From: Trichosphaerium sp. ATCC 40318
Taxonomy: Eukaryota; Discosea; Flabellinia; Trichosidae
Reading direction: 5' to 3'
Length of the DNA stretch: 64,000 nucleotides
Assembly (NCBI GenBank): GCA_038496445.1
Contig: JALMLS010000271.1
Location: 1 to 64,000 of the forward strand
Part shown: positions 47,185 through 58,211 of the stretch, piece after piece
How positions within the stretch are numbered: position 1 is the first letter of the stretch
Layout of the letters: each line of letters begins with the position of its first letter
Program-made: the position numbers and the translations under genes
Notes under the pieces: generated by a model
What the model saw: only the letters and a program-made list of their open reading frames with translations
Databases searched by the model: none
Told to the model about the DNA's origin: nothing

Positions 47185-47877
47185 TAATTGATGTATTATG
47201 TGTCTCTACAGTTACAGAATGTCAAAGAAAGTCAAAGACCTAACGTTCTTGTCCTTGACAAGGGGTATGATTTCTATTTCATTTCAAAGAACTAACGCCG
47301 GGGTTGCGTGGACCATCCAAAACGCAATGAACATTGCTCGGAGAACATGACCTTATATTGTTTTTTCAAGTTTGTTGATTTGCATTAATAGGTTTGCCAT
47401 TACAGGCGCAACACAGTCTGTTGTATACAAGCATAATTGGCCCTCCCGTAGCACACTTGGCGGACTTTTGCTACAAAGTTTCCAAGTTTGGATTGTTCGT
47501 CTCTTAAACACCACTGGTGGTACTTCAATGCTATGTCAGATGTTAATGATGAATACTTTAAAGCGTTTAGCACATGTTGCGCTAATCATGAAGAGTTAAT
47601 TGAGCCTCAAGCACTTTGAAGGTAACAATTATGAGTATGCAATGAATATACTAGAATTGTTGTAGTTTTTTTGCTTTCCTGATATGTAGTTTATCACAGG
47701 TCATCACGTGAATCGTATAAATCACAACACTACAAAACTATTTCCTCTAGATGTACAAATACACGACAATAGTGTCAGCACATGCTAAAAATTCTCGAAA
47801 CTTCTCAATGACAGTGTTACAATGGCTTATAAATATTGCCTATTTATTATCTAATTACAAATAAATTGAACTAGTTA

Positions 47878-48983
47878 CTAGATGTATCTACAATATTGAA
47901 TACCCATTGACTCAACAGCTTCTATTGTAAGTTTGGTAGTTTTCAATCCTGCAACCTGTTTTAAAGATGGTAAGTGCTTCAAGCAACCATTTGTAATCTG
48001 TGGACAGTTCTCCAGGGCTAAGCGCTCAATGTTGACCAATGTCTTAAAACCCAAGTCTGTTATCTTAGGGGAACCATGCAAATCAAGGTATTTGACATTG
48101 GTCAATGATTTGATTCCATCATCTGTTATACTAAATCCTTTACAGACACAGACAGTGTGTACATCACCAAGTTGTTTGAGCCATGAGTCTCTTGGGAAAG
48201 AAAGACTAATCTCATGAACGCCTTTGAGTGCTTTGATTCCTTCAACTGTAATCTTACTGCATTCATATAGGTTAATAGTGTGTACACCAACAAGACTTTG
48301 GAGTGCTTTATCCGTTACTGAGGTAAAAGAAAGGTTGATGGTATGAACACCTGCAAGAGGTATAACACCTTCGTCTGTAATCTCGCAATGGCTCAAGTCA
48401 AGTGTATGAACTCCAACAAGTGCTTTGACTCCTTCATCTGTCACTGGTGTACAACAAAGGTTAATAGTATGAACACCTGCAAGAGGTATAACACCTTCGT
48501 CTGTAATCTTGCAATGGCTCAAGTCAAGTGTATGAACTCCAACAAGTGCTTTGACTCCTTCATCTGTCACTGAAACCCGAGAAAGGTCAATTGTATGAAC
48601 TCCTGCAAATTGTTCCACAATCTTGTCAGAAGGAAAAAATTGGAAAACCCAATTTTTTCCAAAATAGATTCTTGTGTGTTTCATGATTCCACAATGCTTT
48701 ACAACTTGTTTAACTTGTTCTTCTGTTTTTATACGTATACTATGGTATCCAATAATGTCGTGAATGATAGAAGAAAGGATACGACATGCTTGACAAGCCG
48801 CAAATCGAGATTTGGTTGTGTGACTTAGAATAATCGCTAGAATCTCAGTAGGCATGTCCAGTAATGTTTTTTGAGTGCTACAAATTATTTTAGAACAATA
48901 CAATCAACAAAAAACGTTTACCTTTGATTTAATGTATCAGACGCCAAATCACACGGTTTTTTATTACCTTTTGTGCGATCCAT
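47878..48983 (-). CDS. F-box / leucine-rich-repeat protein (complete)
   Basis: Best complete member of the family. Exon 1, 48983-48922, encodes MDRTKGNKKPCDLASDTLNQ. The intron is GTAAACG ... GTAG, and exon 2 runs 48877-47878. The F-box reads LLDMPTEILAIILSHTTKSRFAACQACRI in part. About ten LRRs follow, with GVHTIDLS cores and ITDEGV tails, ending at MGIQYCRYI. Total about 354 residues. Two LRRs are duplicated as a 126-bp block. The 5' part is nearly identical to that of the gene at 1-909, so these two copies separated recently. SCF adaptor function is inferred from the family. Confidence 0.88.
48341..48592 (-). repeat. 126-bp tandem duplication of two LRR units
   Basis: Bases 48341-48466 and 48467-48592 are direct copies. 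The first roughly 104 bases differ at a single position (C/T at 48384 versus 48510). The block encodes two LRRs, so the gene grows in two-repeat steps as well as single ones. Confidence 0.9.
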
Positions 48984-49460
48984 AGCGCCACGTGTACTTA
49001 TAATAATAATTGATTTGTTTTGACTAACGAAAAATACTTGGGTTTGCACTACTTTTCGCACGACGACACATTTTCCACATGGAATAAAATCCACTCGGAT
49101 TATTTGTACTCCCAGTTTTGGTTTAGCACTTTAGGATGGGACAGCGAATGCAAGTAATACAGAGCACCTGTTCGCTTTCGGTCGAGCCCGTCGCTTTGCT
49201 CTGGACAAGAACCCGACCTTCACGCCGCTTGTTATTTCCCTCCGTTACATTATCACATGCGGAATTAAGCTGAATTCCAATCTTTTTTTTGTAGAAATTA
49301 GTTGAAGTGTGCTTCTATTATTGGCACGTGACATGACACAAATACAAAAAATCATCCCGCTAATAACACGCACAGTTTTAAATAACTGTCAGGTATTAAC
49401 TATGTACTTATCAAAGACTCCTTTGTTCACAGTTTTTTCATTTTTTGAAGGGAATACTAA

Positions 49461-50015
<555 letters not shown>

Positions 50016-50795
50016 GCACCAACTTGTACATTGTAAATAAAAGATAACAGATCTTTACTCAAAGAATGTCCTGTGTCTTTGTTATCTGCGTGACTAGTAC
50101 AGTTTGACAGATGTGCTCGCTTTATATTTTACATATCCACAAGTACAACATTGTGCGTTTGCATCTAACTAGAGGTGTAAAAGACACTGATGGTTGTAAA
50201 ATATACAGGGATGGAATAACTTGGGCTGTATGTATGAAAAAGATACGCTAGTACACCAGCATAGTGTGGTATGTGAGAATATGTATGAAAGTGGATGCCG
50301 TTCGTTACTAGGTATTATTGCCCTTTGAAAATGTGTACAAGTGACTGCTAAATTGGCTCCAAATCTATAGAAACAGAACCAACTACCCTAGCGCCAGTTG
50401 TTAGTGGCTCTTTGAAACCAACAAATCCAATATCAATACCACCAATTTCTCCCACTGAAGCGTCAAGCGTGCAGACAAATAACCAAAAAAGTACAACATT
50501 ACATTAAGTAAAGACTTAACAAATATAGGTAGCTTACCGGTTTGGACATGTTATAATAGCTGTTTTTGTTGTAGCTGCTATACGGTTTTATAGGCGCCAG
50601 ATTTTATAGAATGTACGTTAAAGCTTTGAAAAAGAACAAAAATGTTCCTGTTCACTTAGTGGCACGTGTACAGAAACAAGATAAAATTAACATTAAATAA
50701 AGTAACAACATGTTGTTATTAAAATTATCGCTTTCTTGAGCTCAAGTCATATCCATATTTTAAGAACAACAAAGTTTATTGAAAAGGCTCCAGGT
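50016..50795. other. Intergenic stretch with a Thr/Pro-rich frame
   Basis: Bases 50350-50505 on the plus strand read a Ser/Thr/Pro-rich stretch (ETEPTTLAPVVSGSLKP) like the stalks of the GPI-type proteins in this window. No start, domain or anchor is attached, so it may be a remnant. Nothing else is evident. Confidence 0.3.
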
Positions 50796-51788
50796 TTAAA
50801 ATACTTGTACACCTGCACTTTTGAGTGCTTTTCGAGTTTCATAATTTACTGTACAGTGTTTTATTTTCAATATCTTGACACTTGAATATGGAAGAAGTGA
50901 ATCAAGCCAGATACATGTTGTGCTTGTAAACGATACATCAATAAAGTGAGCAGTAACAAGACTTTTCAAACACGATCCAGTGATACCTTTACAATAACGC
51001 AGATGAATTGTATGTACACCAACCAATGCTGAAACACCTTTATCAGTAACTTCTGTACTACTTAACTTGATTTCATGTACTCCAGCCAATGCTGAAACGC
51101 CTTTGTCTGTGATAACTTCACATCCACCTAAATTTATGGTATGAACTCCAGCCAATACATACAATACATCATCTGTTACTTTAGAATATGCTAGCCCTAT
51201 TTTAGGTATTCCTTTGAGTGCTTTCATTCCTATCTCTGTCACTCCTGTATTGACCATTCTAATGGATTTGAGGTGTTTCACAAGTGGTATGATACCTGAG
51301 TCTGTGATACAATAACCACTTACAGATAAATGACGTACACCACAAATAGACTTCATTCCTACATCTGTGATACCCATGCAATCCCATAAGTTTAAGTTAT
51401 GTACACCAGATATAGACTGTAATCCTTTATCAGTTATGTTCTTGTTATGGAAAATCACAAGATCTTTAACACCAGAAAGAAGAGCGATATCTGTATCTGT
51501 TGCTTTTTCAAAATATAGTGACATTCTTGTGCTTTTTAGAAGAGGGCTTCCTGAAATAAATGAACAATCCTCACTTGATTCAATACTGATTATGTCATAT
51601 CCAATGTGATGCCTGATAATATCTGATAATCGCATACAACTTAGAGAAACAGGGAATCTTTCACTTTTTTTCAGATATTGAAGCAATTGAGCGAGTATCT
51701 CTGTTGGAATGTCTAACAGTGAGGTATCGCTTGTTGATTCATTATAAAGATCTTGATTTGAAGTATTAGACATTGTTTTTAGCTCCAT
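50796..51788 (-). CDS. F-box / leucine-rich-repeat protein, diverged member
   Basis: A single-exon gene of 330 residues from an ATG at 51788. The F-box reads LLDIPTEILAQLLQYLKKSERF, followed by about nine LRRs of the GVHTINLGGCEVITDKGV type. Repeats vary more than in the other members, and no intron is seen. These features suggest an older, stable copy. Likely an SCF adaptor by family. Its neighbours are the ubiquitin gene and the dioxygenase gene. Confidence 0.85.
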   Translation of the reverse strand: MELKTMSNTSNQDLYNESTSDTSLLDIPTEILAQLLQYLKKSERFPVSLSCMRLSDIIRHHIGYDIISIESSEDCSFISGSPLLKSTRMSLYFEKATDTDIALLSGVKDLVIFHNKNITDKGLQSISGVHNLNLWDCMGITDVGMKSICGVRHLSVSGYCITDSGIIPLVKHLKSIRMVNTGVTEIGMKALKGIPKIGLAYSKVTDDVLYVLAGVHTINLGGCEVITDKGVSALAGVHEIKLSSTEVTDKGVSALVGVHTIHLRYCKGITGSCLKSLVTAHFIDVSFTSTTCIWLDSLLPYSSVKILKIKHCTVNYETRKALKSAGVQVF

Positions 51789-52256
51789 TTTATTGCCCTT
51801 AAGGTACCAAAGGTGGTAAGTTTCTAAAACGTTGTAGTATTTTTTGGCAAAGTCACGTGGAATTAGGTTAAAAAACTATTGATATTTTGTTGTCGTTGCT
51901 AACGTATGTTGTAGTGTTAGGCATGGCTTATTTAATGAACCTACCAGTAAAACTGTACGACACCACGTTATTGCCGTTGAGTAATTATCCAAACTGTAGT
52001 TAACTATGGCCACCGTGCGGGGTTATTGGTTAATAGTTATGACGCTATTTGACTTTTTAGTCAACGAGAATAGGCTGGGTGAAAGTTTTTTCTCCGACCA
52101 TCAACAAATTGAGTTCAGTCGCCGGACGGAAAAGCTCTTAGAGCTTACATAACATAAAAAGGCTTTTATACAAACTGTACACAACCAAGCTACTTGACTA
52201 ACATATAAATCCCCACAGTTGTAAATGACATTAAATATCGGTCGCAAATCTGACAT
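51789..52256. other. Intergenic stretch, no gene seen
   Basis: Upstream region of the F-box gene and downstream of the dioxygenase gene. One CACGTG lies near 51854. Confidence 0.4.
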
Positions 52257-53661
52257 CTACCAAGAAGACAAGCCAAGTAATTTCTCACCCAATGAAGATA
52301 CTTTGAAATCTTTTGGTATGATCTCCTTCACTAATTCAGTACGTTTAATCCAATCATTACTATCAGTATGTTGTGGTAACATCTTGATGTACTGAACAAG
52401 ACGAAATGTGTTACTATCATTTGCTTGATTGCAATGAGGTAGTTCTGAGTTCCATATGATAATACTACCAGGACGTGCAGTAATCTTTTGTCCTTTTTTA
52501 ATGATTGGAGAGTTATTTGGAACATATGTGATTGTTGTAAGTTCAGAACTTTGCTTTGCATATTCAGTATCTTTTGTTTTTTCGCAGAAATCTATTTGTG
52601 GAATACGTTTTAGTCTATTACTATGTGTTGACTGTAAAAAAACTGTCTAGACTTACCTTTAATATGTTTATGGAACCCAGGAACAGCCCAAAACCCACCA
52701 GCTCCATGTTTTGAGTCACCAAGGTTAATAAGTCCTTGAACCTTAACATGACCATATTGCTTATTCCCATTATTTTCTGACATGAAATTTTTGAACTTGT
52801 ATGGATCCAATGGCTTTCCAGAGCCACTCCATCGCCAAGGATTTAAGTCCCAGTGAACCCAGTCGCCTTTTAAATGTTAAAACTCAGTAAACAAAGAAGT
52901 ACGCACCAGCTGAAGTCGATGCCCATTCCGGTTTATCAACGGACTTGACATTTTTTATTGGATCAACTCTTGATCTAACAGGGTCCTCTGGAAGCTTTCC
53001 TTGGGGTATCTGCCGTGTTGGCCTCATTATACCATACCTGAGAATAACAGTCAATATAACAAAAACACCAAGTACATGATAAGGAGGTCAATGTTAAGTC
53101 AAGATACCTATCAAGTGAAACCCACAAGTCTTTTTGTTGAAGTAAAGTTGAAAAAACGTTGTAAACCGATTCTCTTTGTCTGTTCTCAAAAGCAAGAGGT
53201 GTTACTGCTAGGTCGCCAAAAAACCCAACTTCAAGACCAGTTGGCCACGATCTAGAGTTGTTTTTAAGCGCATTGGACTAAAAACAGCGCAAAGTAACGT
53301 ACTTGTCGTCCCACGTTGATGGGTCGTTCCTATCTATATTGGGGACGTTGTAGCCCCATTTATTGGACTCTAGCTGATGCCAGATTTCTTTAATTGTATC
53401 GTTTCTTTCGTTTTCTGATAGCACATCGTTGATAACAACGAATCCGTATGTATCAAAGAACTGTTTGTACGTTTCTGCCTGATTTGTAGAAAACGAAGTT
53501 GTATAGCCTTCAATATCTTTTTTAACCTCAGGAACGTCATAATTGAGCGTGGAAAAGATCAAATCGGGCCCTTTGGGTTGATTTATGTCTCTTTTGTTTG
53601 TATCGCCTTGTTTTAGTGTTTGCTGGTTAAAACCCTTCAATTGATCAAGAAGAGATGCCAT
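52257..53661 (-). CDS. Phytanoyl-CoA dioxygenase (PhyH) family protein
   Basis: Fe(II)/2-oxoglutarate-dependent oxygenase fold. The ATG at 53661 leads to FFDTYGFVVINDVLSENER, the usual PhyH start. Exons: to about 53302 (WDDK); about 53252-53110 (SWPTGLEVGFFGDLAVTPLA ... DLWVSLDR); about 53035-52930; one with WVHWDLNPW, whose H-x-D supplies two iron ligands; and the last with GSIIIWNSELPHCNQAND ... FRLVQYIK, supplying the distal His and the Arg for 2-oxoglutarate. The stop is at 52257-52259. About 400 residues, so the catalytic set is complete. The substrate cannot be told; many such proteins act on small molecules other than phytanoyl-CoA. Confidence 0.9.
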
Positions 53662-54013
53662 TCAGAACGGTTAGATGGCTTTAGGAGTTTGTTGCCTGAC
53701 CTCAAATCAACATTCTTAGTCGAATTTCTAGAGAAGAGTTTGTTGAAATAGATGAATATTGCGAAAACACACATTCTATAACTATCTAATTAGCTAACTG
53801 TCGTATAAGGTTCCACCATACTCCAGAGTGAGTGTGTTAATACGTTTTGTATAGCGTAGTGGTTAGTACGCGACATAACCAAAAGTACCGTTTAATATCA
53901 TTGTAGGAGTTTAAAGAGTTTTCTAGAGTGTCAGAAGGAAGCTTCACGTGGGTAGATTCATTTTGGTAGATGCAAAGCAGTTGAGTTTCGCGTTCTTTTT
54001 GTGGATGTAGACT
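53662..54013. other. Intergenic stretch, no gene seen
   Basis: Shared upstream region. Bases 53850-53875 resemble a tRNA D-arm / A box, but no matching B box or cloverleaf follows. Confidence 0.4.
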
Positions 54014-54185
54014 CAAAAGTACTTGGCACTTGACAAGACAAAGACAATCGTTGAAGTAGGTGCAAGAACAGGCGTTTTCACGTGTTTACTTGGTAATTAG
54101 CCTTACAAACGCCCACGTACCATAATTGATGTTTATTTAGTTCCAACGAACGCTAAAATTATCGCTGTTGAGCCTGTTGAAGGTA
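54014..54185 (+). pseudogene. Fragment of a class I SAM-dependent methyltransferase gene
   Basis: After a TGTAG acceptor the plus strand reads YLALDKTKTIVEVGARTGVFT, the glycine-rich SAM-binding motif I. An intron-like interval follows, then PTNAKIIAVEPVE, the acidic motif II context, and a GTACGAG donor. I cannot find the N-terminal part or the catalytic C-terminal part before the RCC1 gene at 54466. It is probably a relic, or a gene whose other exons I fail to see. Confidence 0.5.
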
Positions 54186-54465
54186 CGAGTATCTAGTGAG
54201 GTGGTTTAAACCAACATCTATGTACCTATGTTTTTATGTCGCTTTGATATCCTCTAACGCTATTAAACATTGAAGTACATAATGTAAAAAGGGTGTTGAA
54301 GCGATTCGATTGGTTTTAGAATTCTAAGAGTATCAACGCTACCCCTCTTATTGTAATGTAGTAACTCATCTGCGGCAGGTTTAAAACCTACCATAAGAAA
54401 TGGCGTCAAGCTTAGTAGTTCAAAAGCCAACGAATATTGAGCACGTCACGTAACCTAACGTTTTA

Positions 54466-56489
54466 ATGGCAGAGCCGCAATCTTCGTCGGGTGATTTACA
54501 ATATGCTAACCGTTTGGCCACTGGTTACGCACATTCAATGGTAATCGCAGACGATGGCTTTGTTTACACGTGGGGACAAAACGATCACCACCAATTGGGT
54601 AACACAGACGAAAGAAAGAGTTCTATCGCAAGACCAATAAAATCAGTCATAAATATCGTCTGTATTGCTGCTGGATTCTTTCACAGCCTTGCAGTTGATT
54701 CAAACGGTATTGTGTATGCATGGGGCCGTAATTCAAATGGTGAATTGGGTCTGGGTGACTTTGCGTCACCTGTTTCATCACCAACACGTGTTCCAAATCT
54801 CAACAATATCACGAAAGTCTCTGCCTTTTTTGTGAGTATGGCATTATCAAAATCAGGTCATGTCTACTCTTGGGGAGACAACGAAAATCAAGGATTGGGT
54901 CATTCATTTGACAATTCAAAAGTTTCATCACCAGCGGTTATTCCAAATCTTCAAAATGTTCAAAAAATTCAAACTAATCGGTATGTAAGTGGAGCAATGA
55001 CATCAACAGGTCATGTCTTTCTTTGGGGAAAAACAGATAATAAAGCAAAAGATAAATCATTATTCTTGAAACCAAAGACAATTTCACGTGTTCCAAGTAT
55101 TGATGATGCCACTGATATTGCCATTGGTAATGAGTATGTACTTGTTCTCCTCAAGTCAGGACACGTATTTTCTTTTGGAGACAACTGGTATGGGTGTCTT
55201 GGGTTGGGTATTGATCACAAGTATGGCCAGGGTATCATCAAAGGACTCAATAACATCAAATCTGTACATGCTGGTATATATACATCATTTGTGATTGATG
55301 ATGAAGGTTGTTTGTTTGGTTGGGGTAAAGGGAAATGGATTGTTTGGTTCAAATCATACAAACCATTAAAATTACCTGGAAAATATCTTGAGTTTTCCAA
55401 TAAACGATTTCATTACTTGGCAACATCTCATGACTTTCAGTTGGTCACAGGTGGAGATAATGATTATGGTGAATCAACACCACAAAAGTTAACATTCAAC
55501 AATCACCAAAAGGTACTTTGTAATCTCATTCATCTTTTTGTCTATTTGACAAGTCATTAGCAAACAAACAAAGATACAATCGACACTCAACAATTGGATG
55601 AACAGCCAATCAACAAGTCATCGATCAAAGTACATCCATCCGAAGAGATGTTCACGTCAAAAAAGGCCGTTCAAGATGTACCTCAGAAATTTGGACAAAC
55701 AGAACAAGATCTTCAGATTCTCGAAAATGCTCATCATCTCATTCAATCCAAACAGCAAAGTAAGTGCTCATTCCACTATTCTTATGTTTTGTAACTCTTT
55801 TATACTTTAAGGACAAGAAGACTCTATTGATTCAATCAACTATAACCCACCCACCAATGAATCAAATCAACATCCACCTTTAATCGATGCTGATGATCTT
55901 GTATCAAGACAATCATGGGTTCAAGATAAGTTTGCAACAATCAACCTTGGCAACGTACAACCAAGATATTTCATTTAACACATATTTATTTACGTCAATG
56001 TTAAGGATGCTTCGTCTAATTCACTTCGAGCCAAATCAACCTCTTCGCACTTCAATGGCGACTCATCCATAAAGAACCCTTCTCAACCCTCCGTTGATGT
56101 AGATGACCTTGTTTTGCAACAGTACTGGAAGAACAAGATTGAATCTATTAATATTGATAAGAGAGATGTATCAATACCAGTTGTACCTGAAACAGTAGAC
56201 ATTGGCAAAGTACGACTCTTTCTCTCAGGAGCGATACATCACCTAACTTTTATTGCAGCCTTCACCATCAGCTCCAGTTCTACCAGAACAACCGTTGAGA
56301 GGGAAAGTTGAATGGGTGAATATCTTGTTATTGGCAGAGATTGAGAGATCAAGAGCTCAAACACTTGGATCAATGTTGGATGAAGCATGTATTGAGATAC
56401 AAGAGTTAAAAGGAGAAATAATGAAAGTGTTTGATTTTACAGCAATTGAGCGTGCAAAAGTTATCAAGTATAAAAAAGACCATTGTTAA
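54466..56489 (+). CDS. RCC1-repeat protein with helical C-terminal extension
   Basis: RCC1 repeats form a beta-propeller that often binds small GTPases or chromatin. Exons: 54466-55512, 55561-55759, 55812-55954, 56006-56209 and 56259-56489. Exon 1 holds the whole propeller: repeats such as ATGYAHSMVIADDGFVYTWG, GFFHSLAVDSNGIVYAWGRN and SMALSKSGHVYSWGDN, with about six or seven blades. The later exons encode a different region with two copies of a motif (DADDLVSRQSWVQDKFATIN and DVDDLVLQQYWKNKIESIN) and a final helix (EIERSRAQTLGSMLDEACIE). The exon layout suggests that an intronless propeller was joined to an intron-rich tail. About 610 residues. Partner unknown. Confidence 0.9.
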
Positions 56490-57264
56490 ATCAATAATAA
56501 ATAGTAGTTTACAAAAAAAACGTCTGTTTATTCTCATTTCTGATTCACTGCATGTCGACCACATCTCAACAAGTTCCACTTATGTACACTATGTATTTGT
56601 GCTTATTAAGTAGTGAAGGGGTGTTGGAGGCAACTATGGCTATTCTTGAAGGTTTTTTTTAATTATCTTTCAACTGGAAATCATTCACAAGTCGCTACAT
56701 TTAAGCTCACAAGTGGAATGCAAAATGTAACTTCTTTATCAGCTCAAGCGATTTCGTCCTTTTTGGCACATGATGACTTTTGTTTTAATTACTATTGGAT
56801 GTATTCTTGGCGTTATATTGTTGATTGGCCTAATCTGTATGTCACGTTTTTTGTTTTGCCTTTTTGTTTCTGAAAACGACACGGTCGTCAGAACAGGGGT
56901 GACTCAAATTAGACAGGTTTGGGCTTGAAAAGATACAAAGTCCAAGACGCTATGCCACGTGTTTTAATAGTTATTTTCGCACGTAAATCTAAACATAAAC
57001 AGTACACTACCAAGCAAAGAGGAGAAACTTTTAAATTAATTGGTTCTACAACTAATAAATGTGACTTTTTTTTTTTTGGTGTGATATTGTGCTTTCTACC
57101 TAAGTTTGTCCGTGACATACTCAAAATCCAGGTACCCTTTCAGTAACAAGTGAACATCTATTTGAAGATCCTGGACATGTCGCTTCAATGTAACACTTCC
57201 ACAAGCCTGACTGCCTAATGAATTTGTTTAGATGAGTTTTTTTCTTTTTTCTTGTGGTTTGAAT
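56490..57264. other. Intergenic stretch, no gene seen
   Basis: Short frames at 56613-56873 and 56919-57146 are AT-driven and lack domains. A CACGTG lies near 56955. Nothing else is supported. Confidence 0.4.
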
Positions 57265-57640
57265 TAACCTTACCTCAACAATTCTACAGTTCCCTTCCTG
57301 AAAACAGAGCTTGAATTAGGGTAACTTGTTTTATCTCTGAATTTAAATAACAGAAGACCAGCATTGCTATCCCAATGCCAAGCAAGAGAATCAGGAGAAG
57401 ACCAAACCTGCAAACACAAAATTGTTCAGTTTTCACAAACGCTAGTTTTTGTTGTTTAACTGGTACCTGACTTGCAGAGTTTACCCTACGTCCATTGAAT
57501 CGTGCTGTGTTACCATTATCTTTACAATAAACAGTAAAACTTGATGATCTCGGATAATGAAATCCAGTAACAAGACCTTCTTCATTAGAACGATACCAAA
57601 TACGACGACAATTTCTACCTCTAGATTTCAATATAGGTAC
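57265..57640 (-). CDS. Two-exon fragment of an unrecognised protein
   Basis: One exon reads RNCRRIWYRSNEEGLVTGFH ... NGRRVNSASQ. After a GTACCAGT ... TTTGCAG intron, the next reads VWSSPDSLAWHWDSNAGLL and ends VELLR at about 57270. The two halves give a coherent soluble sequence with conserved-looking Trp and Gly. An alternative frame through the second exon gives a hydrophobic stretch, which I consider a shadow. No start codon is secure, so this may be the 3' part of a larger or broken gene. Confidence 0.35.
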
Positions 57641-58211
57641 ACTTTACGAACTTAGCACTCTCGCTTGCCTCCAATAATCCATGTTAGAACCAGCAATATC
57701 GCTGTGCCAATGAATGCGGTTGGCTTTTGGATGCTAGCCAACTAATCATGCATCACACATTGCTGTTGCTAAGATGCCAAAATCAGTTGCCGTCTTACAC
57801 AGTTATGTGGATGGTTGTTTGTTGCATGTTACGTTTTAAAGGGTATCGCACTGCGCAATACAACTGTTTGGTAAGCTGCTTTTCAAAACAATTGTGCTTT
57901 TGTACACGCACCAAACCCGAAATACCCGCAATCTTCACAACTTAACACTTGCTACTTTGATGTACTAACACATGTTTTTTATTGACGATTGAACAAAAAG
58001 CCAAGGTGGTAAGTCATAGTACTATGCTTAATTTGTACTGAATACCCATTGACTCAATAGACTCTTTTGTACCCAGGACAACCAAATTTTGAAGCACAGT
58101 TTTAGAGCTTTTAAAGTCTCAAACAAGTGTGTTATACAAAAGAATTTATTTTGGTTTTTTTTTTTGGTTCGGAGAAAAGTTTTTCTATTTCACATGCTAG
58201 GTTACTTGTTA
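57641..58211. other. Intergenic stretch with a short F-box-gene remnant
   Basis: Bases 58035-58062 repeat the 3' coding end of the F-box gene at 47893 (TGAATACCCATTGACTCAA...). Only this short scrap remains. No other gene is visible. Confidence 0.5.

Larger units (their letters stand above)
44836..47817 (-). repeat. Large inverted repeat 2, right arm
   Basis: Reverse complement of 29227-32672. It carries a MORN copy, beta-helix fragments, the 171-bp units and the same flanking blocks. Near 47250-47690 the two arms differ by local insertions and shuffled segments. The arm is about 460 bp shorter than the left one. Confidence 0.85.

Noticed and set aside
53845-53880. tRNA gene, from a D-arm and A-box-like stretch
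   Set aside because: No T-arm or B box follows within 150 bp and the stems do not form a cloverleaf.
57284-57631. Small membrane protein with a hydrophobic segment
   Set aside because: The hydrophobic reading arises by running through a likely intron into a shifted frame; the spliced reading is soluble and more coherent.
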